DNA of 64,000 bases. It comes from Euphorbia lathyris. Taxonomy: Eukaryota > Streptophyta > Magnoliopsida > Malpighiales > Euphorbiaceae. Where the stretch lies: NCBI RefSeq assembly GCF_963576675.1, contig NC_088910.1, positions 29,948,531-30,012,530 of the forward strand, in the 5' to 3' direction. The translations under genes were made by a program, and so were the position numbers. The notes beneath the pieces are model-generated. The model did not search any database, had not been told where the DNA came from, and saw nothing but the letters and a program-made list of their open reading frames with translations. This document shows positions 54,367-64,000 of this stretch, one piece after another; position 1 is the stretch's first letter; every line of letters begins with the position of its first letter.

Positions 54367-54569
54367 AGTGGTATCGGAGCGGATGGTCAGGGAACGGTAC
54401 GTAGTGGAGTGCAAGCAAATGGTCAGGGATCGGAAGTCGAGTGCTTCGAAAGTTCGTGATCCGGAATCGTGGTGGTCGGAGGTATTTTTAGCGCGCAGTC
54501 TGGGACTGTGCAAATTATTGGTCGGTGACCAAACTTACTTGGTTGATTAAAGGAGATAACCAAGTTGTC

Positions 54570-55940
54570 ATGGCAGACATGTCTACCTCGGTAAGCACTT
54601 TGGAAAAACTTAATAATAATTAGGGTAAAGTTCAAATAAAACTCCTGTGGTTTCACTAATTTTCAGATAAAGGACTGTGGTTTACTTTTTGTCAAACCGA
54701 GGATTGAGGTTTTTAACTTTAATAAAATAAGGACTTTTTCGATTGATACTATTAAAACCACCTTGGACGATTTCAAAAATGACATATTTTAAGAACTACT
54801 AATATTTTAAGCAACTTTAATTCTTCAACTTTTTTATTTTGAGATTGTTTAGATGATGTTTGGTAAAGAGAGAGACAGTTAATGTTTAGAGAGAGAAAGT
54901 TCCAAAAAAGATGATTTTCGAAAATCCAAAATGCAGTTCCATAGAAAATATGACATTGAACAACTTTAATTCTTGAAAATTTTCATTTTCAGGTCGTTAA
55001 AGATGGTTTTAATAGCATTAATCCAAGTTTGAAACCTCAATCCTTGTTTTGACAAAAAGTAAACCACAGTCCTTTATCTGAAAATTAGTGAAACCATAGG
55101 GGTTTTATTTGAACTTTACCCTAATAATTATAGTACTTGGAGTACTCGTATGCAATTTTATTTGCCCGGTCAAGATTTATGAGAGATCGTTGGAGGTAAT
55201 GACACAACACCTCCGACGGAACAAAGTGACCTTAAAAAGTGGAAGGTTAAATGTGGTAAAATAATGTGTGCTTTATTAATTTCGGTGAAGGATGATTCGT
55301 AGCCGCGCATCAAGGATGCGAAAACCCCGAAGGAAGCATGGGACAATCTAATATAATTATTTGAAAAGAGAAATGATGCCAAACTCCAACAGCTCGAGAA
55401 CGAGTTATTATCTGTATCGCAAAACGACATGACAGTAAGTGAATATTTTACTAAAGTTAAAACTCTATGTAAATAAATTTCAAAACTCGATCCTGAAAAT
55501 AAAATCACTGAAACAAGAATGAGAAGAATCATAGTCCATGAGTTGCATCCCGATTTTAACTCACTTGTCACGGCAACCCGTGAATTGGCTAAAGAGCCAA
55601 ATTTAAATGAATTAGAAAATACTTTGGCTAATCAACAGGCTCTAGACAAGCAAATGTCTAAATTCTCAGTCAATGATGAACATAAGCTATTTTTAGCAAT
55701 AAAAGAGCAAGGATCCAAAAATCACGAGATCGAGAAATGGCGAAAGATTCAAACAAGGATGGTAGAAAAGTCCACAAAGAAGGAATTGGCAACAAGGGGG
55801 AGCTCACCACAGTGACAACCATAATTAAGAAGACGATAAGGCGCATCAGCGTAAAAACAATCAGTGTTATGTTTGTGGCAAAAGAGGTCACTATGCACGA
55901 GATTGTTGGCACAAGAAAGTATAAGGCAACATCGTTACAT
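54570..55940 (+). pseudogene. Copia gag (UBN2), interrupted by a MULE-type insertion
   Basis: Starts MADMSTSVSTLEKLNNN, is interrupted at 54623-55122 by a 500-bp element, and resumes YSTWSTRMQFYLPGQDL after the 9-bp duplication. It carries KLQQLENELLSVSQNDMTVS, MRRIIVHELHPDFNSLVTAT and LANQQALDKQMSKF, then after a frame change the knuckle CYVCGKRGHYARDC (55866-55907). Several stops. Confidence 0.8.
54623..55122. mobile_element. MULE-type MITE with 9-bp duplication TAATAATTA
   Basis: Termini GGGTAAAGTTCAAATAAAAC and its near-perfect inverse GTTTTATTTGAACTTTACCC; terminal inverted repeats extend for about 70 bp. TAATAATTA flanks it at 54614-54622 and 55123-55131. No coding capacity. Nine-base duplications and long inverted repeats point to the Mutator superfamily. 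Confidence 0.9.
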
Positions 55941-55989
55941 CCACACACACTCAAGAAGAAAGCGAAGAAGAATGGGATTTCCAAGCTTC

Positions 55990-56950
55990 AAGTGCCATGT
56001 TAGAGCCGATGATATGTGATCCATTCAAATCATCCATAACAGATGGAAAGAAAGAGCAAGTGTTTGCTGCTGGACATCAAGAGGATGAGGAACCAGTGAG
56101 GCGACTATATTCCGTTTAGCTCGTCAATTCTGTACGGATCATTGAATATCTAGGTGGTCATGAGGAGCCACTCAATGAGCGTTCCAATGAGGAAAGGAAC
56201 AAGAGAGATGCCCAAAAGGAGTCACCGGCTTCCTGCGAAATGCCACTAGTCAAAGGAGAGGTGAAGTGTCAACAACAAGCAATGATAAAGATGATGTCAC
56301 GAAAAGGGAAGATAGTGAAGACTAAGCCAACAGGTTCACCAAAATGGTTGTCACCCAATGAGAGGGTGAAGTTTATGCTAATGCAGATGTCCAAGGTTCA
56401 GAAGCCAAGGCAAACAGTGGAGCACAAGGCGAACATAGCTAAAGATGGAGTTGTTACGTCGAGAAAATATAAGCAATGTGCTTACAACCAACAAAGGTTT
56501 ATAAAAAAGGCAACCATCAAGGAGATGGTGCTGCTGGAAGCTATAATTAAGAGCTTGAGCAAATTGGCTAAGTTAGGGAAAGCTTGAAAACATTGGCTAG
56601 ACGGTCAACGACAACAACTGAAGACAGATTACAAGCATGCGTTGCGGAAGTCTAACAAGGAAGAATGCGGCAATCCCAACGGAGTGGGAAAATCCAATTG
56701 TGTCATAAACAATAAAGAGAAATATGTACATATCGTGTTTTGCAAGGAAATGCAAGATAATAGGAGCAGACATATTACTACTTGGATAAAAAAGTCAACA
56801 AGACAAAGAAAACCAAATGTCGAGTATGCTAACGAGGATGTGATTGAAGAAGCTACAACAAAGGAGCCTACGACATATGGAAAAGCATCTTCAAGTAAGG
56901 AGTGTAGAAAAGATTACATAAGAACATTTTCAAAACGACAAGTATGAGGT
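55990..56950 (+). pseudogene. Unrecognised internal reading frames of the gag-only element
   Basis: Frames at 56240-56587 (KIVKTKPTGSPKWLSPNERV, FIKKATIKEMVLLEAIIKSL) and 56642-56947 (STRQRKPNVEYANEDVIEEA) are Lys/Glu-rich and lack any pol motif. They fill the place of pol in this element. They could be decayed accessory sequence or captured DNA. Confidence 0.4.
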
Positions 56951-56976
56951 ATTATTAAGTCAGTGTTGAGGGAGAG

Positions 56977-57478
56977 TATAAGATATTGCACCACTGACTT
57001 AGTGTGGTAGATTTAAATCTCGAAGTTTCAAGAAGATACTAAAATATAATAGGTCCAAAAGTTGTGTGATTATTGGTAGAAAATTCTAAACATAAGATCT
57101 AGAAGTTATAATAAATAATTTATTATAGATATTTATGTCGTTACGAAAATTTATGGCCTATAAATATTATGTTGTATATTATAGATATTTTCTCATACAT
57201 CTTAATGAGAAAATTCACAGCAAGTGAATTTGCTCATTCACCGTTAGATGTAGGTTTATTAAATCTAAGCGTCAGGATGCTTTGAATCTCCATCTTAGGA
57301 TTCTAATAAGCCTAGATTTAACGGTGAATGAGCAAATTCTACATGCTCATTAAGGTACATGTGATCAATACTGTTTATATATAGGCTTGTTGGATTGTTT
57401 GTGTATGTGAAGAAATTGTGAGTGAATAAGTAGTGTGCATATAAAAAAATAAAATAAAGTGATTGTGTGTGATGTGTG
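56977..57478 (+). repeat. 3' LTR of gag-only copia element, with MITE insertion
   Basis: Same text as 53938-54280 except for about 190 bp of new sequence between CCTATAAATATT and TATATATAGGCTTG. It breaks off at TGTGATGTGTGAAC, so the last roughly 90 bp of the LTR are missing. Confidence 0.8.
57201..57354. mobile_element. Short fold-back MITE in the 3' LTR
   Basis: 154 bp bounded by CTTAATGAG and CTCATTAAG, with inner inverted arms GAATTTGCTCATTCACCGTTA and TAACGGTGAATGAGCAAATTC. Flanked by ACAT-like bases. Absent from the 5' LTR copy. Confidence 0.7.
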
Positions 57479-57589
57479 AACATTTTAATTCGTGATATTG
57501 AAACTTTATTATGTCTTTTTTTTTTTAAAAAAAAATACGATTTTCTCTTATATTATTAAGATGGCACAATATCAAAATTAAAATGTGCG

Positions 57590-57865
57590 TTTACTTAAAT
57601 TAAAATGTTAAGCACTTATTTAATTTAAGTGCGTTTGATAACATTTATTTTTCCACCACTTAAATTAGTTAATTAAGTTAAAAATCATTTATTTTGATAA
57701 GTCAAAATATTTAACTTAACATTTTAAGTTAAACATTGTCAACTAATATTTTTGTAAAAGTTAAATCATTCCATACTTTCAACACTTATAATATTCAGCA
57801 CTTAAAATTCAGTATTTATTTTTTCAACACTTAATTTTCAGTTTTATCAAACAGCACCTAATAAT
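57590..57865 (+). repeat. Dispersed repeat, copy 1 of 2
   Basis: AAGCACTTATTTAATTTAAG, TTTTGATAAGTCAAAATATT and a terminal TTTTATCAAACAGCACC match 63689-64000 in the same order and strand. The GTTTGATAA...TTATCAAAC inverted ends suggest a hAT-like MITE. Confidence 0.7.
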
Positions 57866-58889
57866 TTAAACCTTCATCAAATTCGATAAAACACCAACGT
57901 TCTCATATTTTTTCAAAATTAATTTTAATCTCCCTATAATTTGATCAAACCTCTTAGAACTGATGCAATGAGCTTATGGTGTGATTAAATTAAAATATAG
58001 AAAGATTACAATTAGTCTTAAAAAATAAGAGAACGAACTATTATATTTGCTCAAATCTTATACAAGTTTAAAGTATTTACCCTAAAGTGAAAAATGTAAT
58101 TGTATCTTACATTTTTCCATATCATCAATGTAATAGAAGCCCTCTTAAAAAAATAACTATTTAAGTATGAAAAGTTAGAAAGGTATACGCTACAAGTCAA
58201 GAAGCATTAATTAAGTGATAAAGCGACTTTTTCTATACATTTTGATGGTGTAAGTTTCTAGTACATTGGTGCAAGCTATGGTTAGCTTGTTTTTGATGAA
58301 GTAGTCATCCAAGTAAATCCGCATTAAATTTAAAGGATAAGTGTAAATTTACTTCTAATATTTCTGTGGAAGTGTAAATGTACCCTTAACGTATGAAATG
58401 ATCAAGCAAGATCTATTTTGCTCTACCTAACATAAAATTTAAATAGACTATTATACTACTATTTAATTATTATATTAGATCTTTCAAACATCAATTATAT
58501 CTAAAATATTTATTTTATTACTAACATAATTACAAATAATATGTCGAAACGACAATGTTTAAGTCTATTATATACAAGTTAACCATCGGCGGAACAACCT
58601 GCTGGAGAAGAGGCTCAATGGTGGGACGGACTATTGAGGAATGAACCCTATTATTTCATGCTTAAGCAGAGTTGAGTGAGCCGTTTGGAATCTGAAACTT
58701 CTCCTAAGCTTCTCCTTATTCATGTGCTTTATTGAGCTGTCTTTCCGAAAACATTTAAATGGGTTGAGGAGATATTTGGTTGATGGGCCAATGTTGGCCT
58801 CTTAATGGGCCTGGGCCCTAGCTTATTAGGCCCAAAGCAATTATTTATCATATCAATTGCATAAAATGCTTATTATGTTATTAAACAAG
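57866..58889. other. Interval without a recognised gene
   Basis: AT-rich. A GC-richer patch at 58580-58840 (EEAQWWDGLLRNEPYYFML in one frame) could be a captured or decayed gene piece, but I do not recognise it. Confidence 0.35.
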
Positions 58890-58898
58890 TATAAACAA

Positions 58899-59786
58899 GG
58901 GCAAATTACAAATCTAGACCAACTGAAGGGGGTCTATTAATATATTTGATCCACTTTGCTTCCATCTCACCAAATTAGACACTTTCATCTCTTTTGAACA
59001 AATATACCCCTAGTTCCATTCGACTTCTGCTTCTACTCCTCTTCTTCTTCTTCTTCTTCTTCTTCTTCGTTTCAACTTATTCTTCAGTTCATCTTCTTCA
59101 GTTTCTGATACCAATCGCTAGTGATTTTTGAGATTATTGAAGTATTCTAAATTTTGGAAAGGAAACACAAAACAAATGAAGTTTTCCAGTAGAAACAATA
59201 TGTTTTTAGCTTATACGACTGCTTTTCTCGTTGGTCTTGCCTCTTTCTTCATCTGTAACGGTATCGTTTCAATTTTCTCTATTTTCCTCCATTTTTGTCG
59301 CATTTGCGGCGAAATTTGTTGCATGCAACAACAGTTGTCGCAGTTGCGACATGAGTAATTTTGTCGCAGATGTGACAAATTTCGTCACAAATGCAACAAC
59401 TCTTGTCATAGATGCGACAACAGTTGTCGTAGATGTTTCTCTATTACGATTAAAAAATGGTGTCTGTTTCCTCTTTCTGAGATCTCTACAAACATAATAT
59501 CTTCTTTCTCTCTCTATAAACCACCATCTTTTCTCTCTCTACAAACATAATCTCTTTTTTTTCTCTCTACAAACCGCCATCTTTTCTCTCTCAAGACTTG
59601 GCGGTAATGCCACTTTCATCGGTTTGGGATAGGGAATAAGACGTTGAGAGTCTAAAAAGAAGGTGAATTGAAATAAGGGTATTCTTGTCCAAAGTGGATG
59701 AAAGTGTCTAATTTGGTGAGATGAAAGCAAAGTGGGTCGAATATGTTAATGGACCCGTACAAATGGGCTAGATTAGTAATTAGCCC
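58899..59786. mobile_element. MULE-type element with 9-bp duplication TATAAACAA
   Basis: 888 bp. Left end GGGCAAATTACAAATCTAGA pairs with the right end TCTAGCCCAT...TAGTAATTAGCCC; inverted repeats run about 115 bp (both contain CTCACCAAATTAGACACTTT or its inverse). TATAAACAA is at 58890-58898 and 59787-59795. Inside: a (TTC)n run at 59034-59069 and a palindrome cluster. No transposase frame. Confidence 0.9.
59295..59435. repeat. TTGTCGCA/TGCGACAA palindrome cluster
   Basis: Six or seven imperfect dyads in 140 bp, such as TTGTCGCATTTGCGGCGAA, GTTGCATGCAAC, GTTGTCGCAGTTGCGACAT, TTGTCGCAGATGTGACAAA and TTGTCATAGATGCGACAAC. Arms recur and centres vary. Confidence 0.85.
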
Positions 59787-59795
59787 TATAAACAA

Positions 59796-60518
59796 TCCGT
59801 CAAAATACAAATAATTCCTTTATTTTATCAACAAACTTGTTTCGAAGATCCGATACGATAGTCGGATAATTGTTAAATCAACCAGATCAAATTTTCTGTT
59901 GCGGACTTGCTTGATAACTTTTAGGATAAAATGGTATAATTTCATACATTAATTTAGGAGTAAATATGCACTAATGTTAAGAGCAAATTTAGATTTTATC
60001 CCAATTTTAAAAGATTTAAATTCAAATACCCATAAGCTATTTTTCTTGTAGGATATGGGCCAAAACTGTTAATCCTATTCCCAAGTCTAAACACATTACT
60101 TGGGTCTTAGGTCTATAAAGTTCACGAAAATTGGGCTTAGTCTCAATGGTGCCTATTTTGTGAAGTTTAAACTTTTAATTCTTTCATCAAAGTTAAATCT
60201 TTAATTTCTTTTTCTTTTTGTTTGTTTATATATCTTATTTTAAAATTTTGTACTCCTTACTTCGTGATCTTCATTTTTGTTAAAATTTTCAAGAAATTTG
60301 TTTTTACTATACATTTTATTATTTATATCGTTCTTAGATGTATTTCGTTATTTGATTTATCCATATCTTTTTCTTACCAATCTTGCTATTTTTCTTATTT
60401 TCATGAAAGAATACTTTAATAAAAGAGATATTTGAAAACAACTAACCATTTGAAACTAATCCAACATTTGAAGGAAATTAACAACACCCCATAGGTAGGA
60501 ACCAATAATATCATATCT
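59796..60518. other. AT-rich interval
   Basis: No gene or element boundary recognised. Confidence 0.45.
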
Positions 60519-60963
60519 GATATCTCATCAAAGAACAAGCCAAAAGAAGCTGATATGTGGATCAATTAGAGGTTTTATGCGAAAAACATAACTGTCAGGG
60601 ATACGTGTCCCAATCACATGGACGAATTCTAAACATGCGCTCATAATCTCTAGAAATCGTTGTAACTTACGGAAAGTGGAGACAGACACAAAAGCGTATA
60701 TGTATATGGATCTATCAGGCATTGCAACGTGGAGATCTACACAGCAGTAGGTACCTTTCACTCATATCTATAAATAATCATTTCCAAAGAATACACAAAG
60801 TATACAATCATTCTGACTTCAGTGTGCTTTCTCAATTATTCTTACTTCACTTTCAGAAACATCAGTGACTTAAGCATCAGAGAAGGGACATCGTACATCG
60901 GTCCCTCTCTAACAGTATTGATTCCTTCTTAGGTGAATCAGATTCGACCTATCAAGCTTATCA
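60519..60963 (+). mobile_element. Putative Tat-like 5' LTR, third copy
   Basis: TGATATC ... CTTATCA (445 bp), with CTATAAATAATC near 60766 and GTGACTTAAGCATCAGAGAAGG near 60867, the counterpart of the GGCATCGGAG signature in the LTR at 23483. Boundaries are inferred from the inverted ends only. Confidence 0.5.
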
Positions 60964-62592
60964 TAGATTAAAAGACACCGAGTGGTACAGTGAGTGTGGA
61001 AAAAACCTCACTGTACAACTCTGATGAACAGTTTTGTGCTTCAACCAGTCATTCCACTGGTTTTAGACATTCCATGTATTTCAGCCACTTAGACCAGAAA
61101 TCATGGTCTCGTTGATACTAGTGACAACTTGCTGGAGCCATTACATATCACTCCAACACTAGACTAGAAAATTGAAGTCTGCTTAGGATCTCTAATCCTG
61201 AGCAGCGTAGGTTTATAAACAAGATTACAAAAAAAGCTCATATACAATATGGGCTCTGTTTAAGAATGTATGAACATCTTGAGAGCAGGGCATATTATGC
61301 AAATAGAGGTAATACGAGCTGAACTAAAGGAAATAAAGGAGGGAAGTAAATAAGGTCACAGACAGGACTCCATGATATGTTCTACCAGAAATCATATCGT
61401 CCGAACTTGTCCACGAAAAAGAAGTACATCAGAGGAATCTCAACATGGAATAGACAAAAGGCGATCAAAATAAAGGAGCTTCGTTGACTGGAAAATTGAA
61501 GATCTCCGAAGAGACGTAGAGGCGTTCATCATGATTTCATTGAATCTCTGTTGTATGAGACAAGTCGTCATAAGGCTGCAGACCAAGATCTGCAAAATGA
61601 AAGAAACCTAGATCTGATCCAAAACTAAAGGTTGTTAAAATAACTTTCCTCAAGTATGATAAATACAATCTCATCCGGAAAGAGCTTCGTCATGCAATGG
61701 TGGATGCGGGAATGGATTCACGAATTACCAAAGTCACAGATGTGGATACTCCTCTTTGTGCAAAAATCGTGAATTAGCCCATACCTAGGGGATTTAAATA
61801 TTCTTTGCTGAAGGACTATAATGGTATGGTCGATCCTACTTTTCATGTAAAAAAAAAATTGTAAGGCTTTGCAGATAATCAATGCAACAGATGCTCTTAT
61901 CTGCAAACTATTTTCTACAACTTTGAAAGAGTTCGCAACATATTAGTACAACCAGCTTCTCTCAGGTTTTATCTAGTCATTTAACCAGATGTCAAACGAG
62001 TTTGTAGAGCAATTTATCACATCCATTCTAGAGAGCAAGAGAATGCAGGATCTGAATTACTTGGTGCAAGAGCCAAGTGAATCTCTCAAAGAATGGATGG
62101 AGCGATTCCAAAGGACGGCCATCTAGATAAAATATCTGAATGTAGATAGGGAAGCAGAAGTAATGACCAGTAATTGTCGAACTAAAAACTTGTCTAAAGA
62201 GCTGACTACCCGAAGGCTGAAGACGTTTCTGGTTTGGTGAGAAGAGCTCGTGACTTCATCAAATGGGACGGGCATCACCTAAATCCCTTACAGTTGAAGC
62301 CAGTTAATCATTCTAGAGAATCCAAAGGCAAGGGGAAACGTCAAAGATCTAAAGAGAAAAACGGATCAAAATTACGCTCCTCTAAATGCTCTTAGAAAAG
62401 AAATTTTGTATTGGGTGGAAACAAACAGGCAGCACATATCTAGCACCCTCCGAAGTTGAGACCCTCTGGCAGGCGCCACAATGGCATGTGTTGCGAGTTC
62501 CATAAAAGTAAAGGTCATAATATTGAAAATTGTAGATAATAAGCTATAGAGCTCAATAAAATGGTCGAAATTGGTAAGTTGAATATATTTTA
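60964..62592 (+). pseudogene. Decayed Tat-like gag
   Basis: Recognisable only from about 61650 onward: a capsid stretch MSNEFVEQFITSILESKRMQ and LVQEPSESLKEWMERFQRTA, then a CEFHKSKGHNIENC knuckle near 62492 and AIELNKMVEIGKL. Many stops and frame changes. A MULE-type element is inserted immediately after (62593). Confidence 0.65.
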
Positions 62593-63152
62593 GGGTAATT
62601 AATTTATTAGTCCCTATATTTTGACAAAACACACTGTTTAGTCCCTGTATTTTCAAAAACACACACTAAAGTCCCTAACGTTTTTCTCGGTGAACTGTTT
62701 AGTCCCTAATGTTTTTCTTGGTGAACTGTTTAGTCCCTGCCGTTAGACTCTCATGAAGATTCTGTTAGTCAATTTGGATTTGTGTTCTTCTTTTCCTTTA
62801 TTTTGCTTTCCTTTAAACTCTAATGCATCTGAAATCAACTTTGAGTGTTCTTGTTCTTAATTTTCTTCTTAATCGTTCAAATTCGTAAGCGTTGAGTCTG
62901 TTCTTTTTATTGTTCTCCATGCAAATAGCTTCTTCTTCTAAATTGGATTACTCTTCTGAAGTTTGAAGGTAAATAGTAAAGGGTAATTTAGTCATTTCCG
63001 AAGTCATAAACGGTAAAAAAATGTAACAAACAGACGGAAGGACTAAACAGTTCACTGAGAAAAAGGTTAGGGACCTTACCATGTGTTTTTGAAAATACAG
63101 GGACTAAACAGTGTGTTTTGTCAAAATATAGGGACTAATAAATTAATTACCC
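62593..63152. mobile_element. MULE-type MITE with 9-bp duplication TATATTTTA
   Basis: 560 bp. Left GGGTAATTAATTTATTAGTC and right GACTAATAAATTAATTACCC are exact inverses, and the repeats continue past TTTTGACAAAACACACTG. TATATTTTA flanks it at 62584-62592 and 63153-63161. No coding capacity. Confidence 0.93.
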
Positions 63153-63162
63153 TATATTTTAT

Positions 63163-63190
63163 TGAAGAGAGAGAGAGAGAGAGAGAGAGT
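63163..63190. repeat. (GA)n microsatellite
   Basis: About 12 GA dinucleotides next to the MULE-type duplication. Confidence 0.85.
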
Positions 63191-63688
63191 AGTATTTAGT
63201 AGAGGAGAGAGATATATGAGATTAGTTGGAGATTGAGTGAGATATTGATTTTAAAAATAAAATATAAAATAAATGAAAAGATAAAAAAAATTACTCCTCC
63301 AACCCTTTGATTTTGACTGTCATGTCATTTTTTTAATACCGTTAATAAGTTTGTATTGTCTTTGCTAACGAAATGTACCTTAAAACCTATGTTTGTTAAG
63401 TTTTGAAATACAAGATTATACTTGAAATGACTGATATATATGACCTGTTTTTATATTTTTCCCTTTTATCAATTTTTATCAATTTTGGTGTAGTTTAAAA
63501 TGAGGTGCATGTAGAGGAAAAAATCAATATGTACTCCATTCCTCACCGTGCCATTCAACCCCTTGAGAATTTTCCCTTTGTACTTCTTTCCATTATAATT
63601 ATAATTTTCCCTTCGTTTACTTTAGCCTTATCTTGGTCTTTTCTATTTCTCAATCTATTGTTTCCGCAAATACTTTGTCTCATATAAG
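63191..63688. other. AT-rich interval
   Basis: No gene recognised. Confidence 0.45.
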
Positions 63689-64000
63689 GCCCTGTTTGAT
63701 AACAATAAAAATCACTTAAATTATTAGATTAAGCACTTATTTAGTTTAAGTGTGTTTGGTAATAGTTTTTTATTAACCACTTAAATTATTCAATTAGGCT
63801 ACATATCACTTATTTTGATAAGTCAAAATATTTAACTTAAAGTTTTAAGTTAAACATTATTAACTAATATGTTAATATTCAGCACTTATTTTTAATATTT
63901 ATCAAACACTTATATCATTTAATAATTTTAGCACTTATAATATTCAATACTTAAAATCCAGTACTTATTTTTTCAGCACTTAATTTTCAGTTTTATCAAA
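63689..64000 (+). repeat. Dispersed repeat, copy 2 of 2, cut by window end
   Basis: Starts GGCCCTGTTTGATAACAATA and follows the order of 57590-57865 to TTTTATCAAA at the last base. The right terminus is outside the window. Confidence 0.7.

Larger units (their letters stand above)
53938..57478 (+). mobile_element. Non-autonomous gag-only copia element
   Basis: 5' LTR 53938-54366, PBS TGGTATCGGAGC at 54369-54380, gag, a 1-kb region of unknown coding content, PPT GTTGAGGGAGAG at 56965-56976, and a 3' LTR from 56977 whose end is lost near 57478. Both LTR starts read TA(T/A)(T/A)AGATATTGC, where TGTTAGATATTG is expected. No protease, integrase or RT text is present, so mobility would need help in trans. 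Confidence 0.75.

Noticed and set aside
59128..59497. Cys-rich frames with repeated CRICGEICC-like text
   Set aside because: Produced by the TTGTCGCA palindrome cluster inside a MULE-type element.

Overview
The window reads as nuclear DNA of a flowering plant, probably a eudicot. It is AT-rich and carries the retrotransposon lineages typical of plants: Ty3/gypsy Tat, Athila and CRM, and Ty1/copia. It also holds LINE remnants, an Au-like SINE and Mutator-type miniature elements with 9-bp target duplications. The only intact host gene I can support is a two-exon pectin methylesterase at 48161-50936 (+). A second pectin methylesterase survives only as its first exon (33398-33577, -), cut off by a copia LTR. 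Everything below was read by eye; no database search was run.

Layout. 1-9008 is the 3' half of a Tat-lineage element: a gag with three stop codons and three gag-like modules, RT/RNase H/second RNase H/integrase, an antisense three-exon gene, a 44-bp minisatellite, and a 3' LTR with a 22-bp-pitch array of palindromes. 9009-9890 is a LINE-ORF1-like DUF4283 fragment. 9890-14677 is a 5'-truncated, internally deleted Sirevirus-like copia element. 14684-15039 is a LINE endonuclease fragment. 15040-22830 is an Athila complex: two related ORFs, one split by a solo LTR with a 5-bp duplication, then an LTR lying between a PPT and a PBS, then a degenerate gag. 23483-28714 is a second Tat element, truncated in pol. 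28804-33403 is a minus-strand copia element with a 5' LTR and PBS, inserted into the pectin methylesterase exon.

37150-43566 is a complete, young CRM-type gypsy element with matching CAAGT duplications. It is nested in a LINE remnant and its integrase reading frame runs on into the 3' LTR. 44264-44691 holds a pogo-type MITE interrupted by an Au-like SINE. 51547-52920 is a decayed copia 5' end. 53938-57478 is a gag-only copia element carrying a MULE-type insertion in gag and another MITE in its 3' LTR. 58899-59786 and 62593-63152 are two more MULE-type elements, and 60519-62592 is a third Tat-like LTR plus gag remnant.

The recurring oddity is that several unrelated elements carry clusters of short DNA palindromes whose pairing is kept while sequence changes: GTTGGGCG-NN-CGCCCAAC at a 22-bp pitch, three hairpins with a fixed TTCCAACG loop and changing arms, GAGATT/AATCTC hairpins in Athila, ACGC-NNN-GCGT in CRM LTRs, and TTGTCGCA/TGCGACAA in a MULE-type element. 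The genes do not form a shared pathway; the window is a nested transposon landscape around one, formerly two, pectin methylesterase genes.
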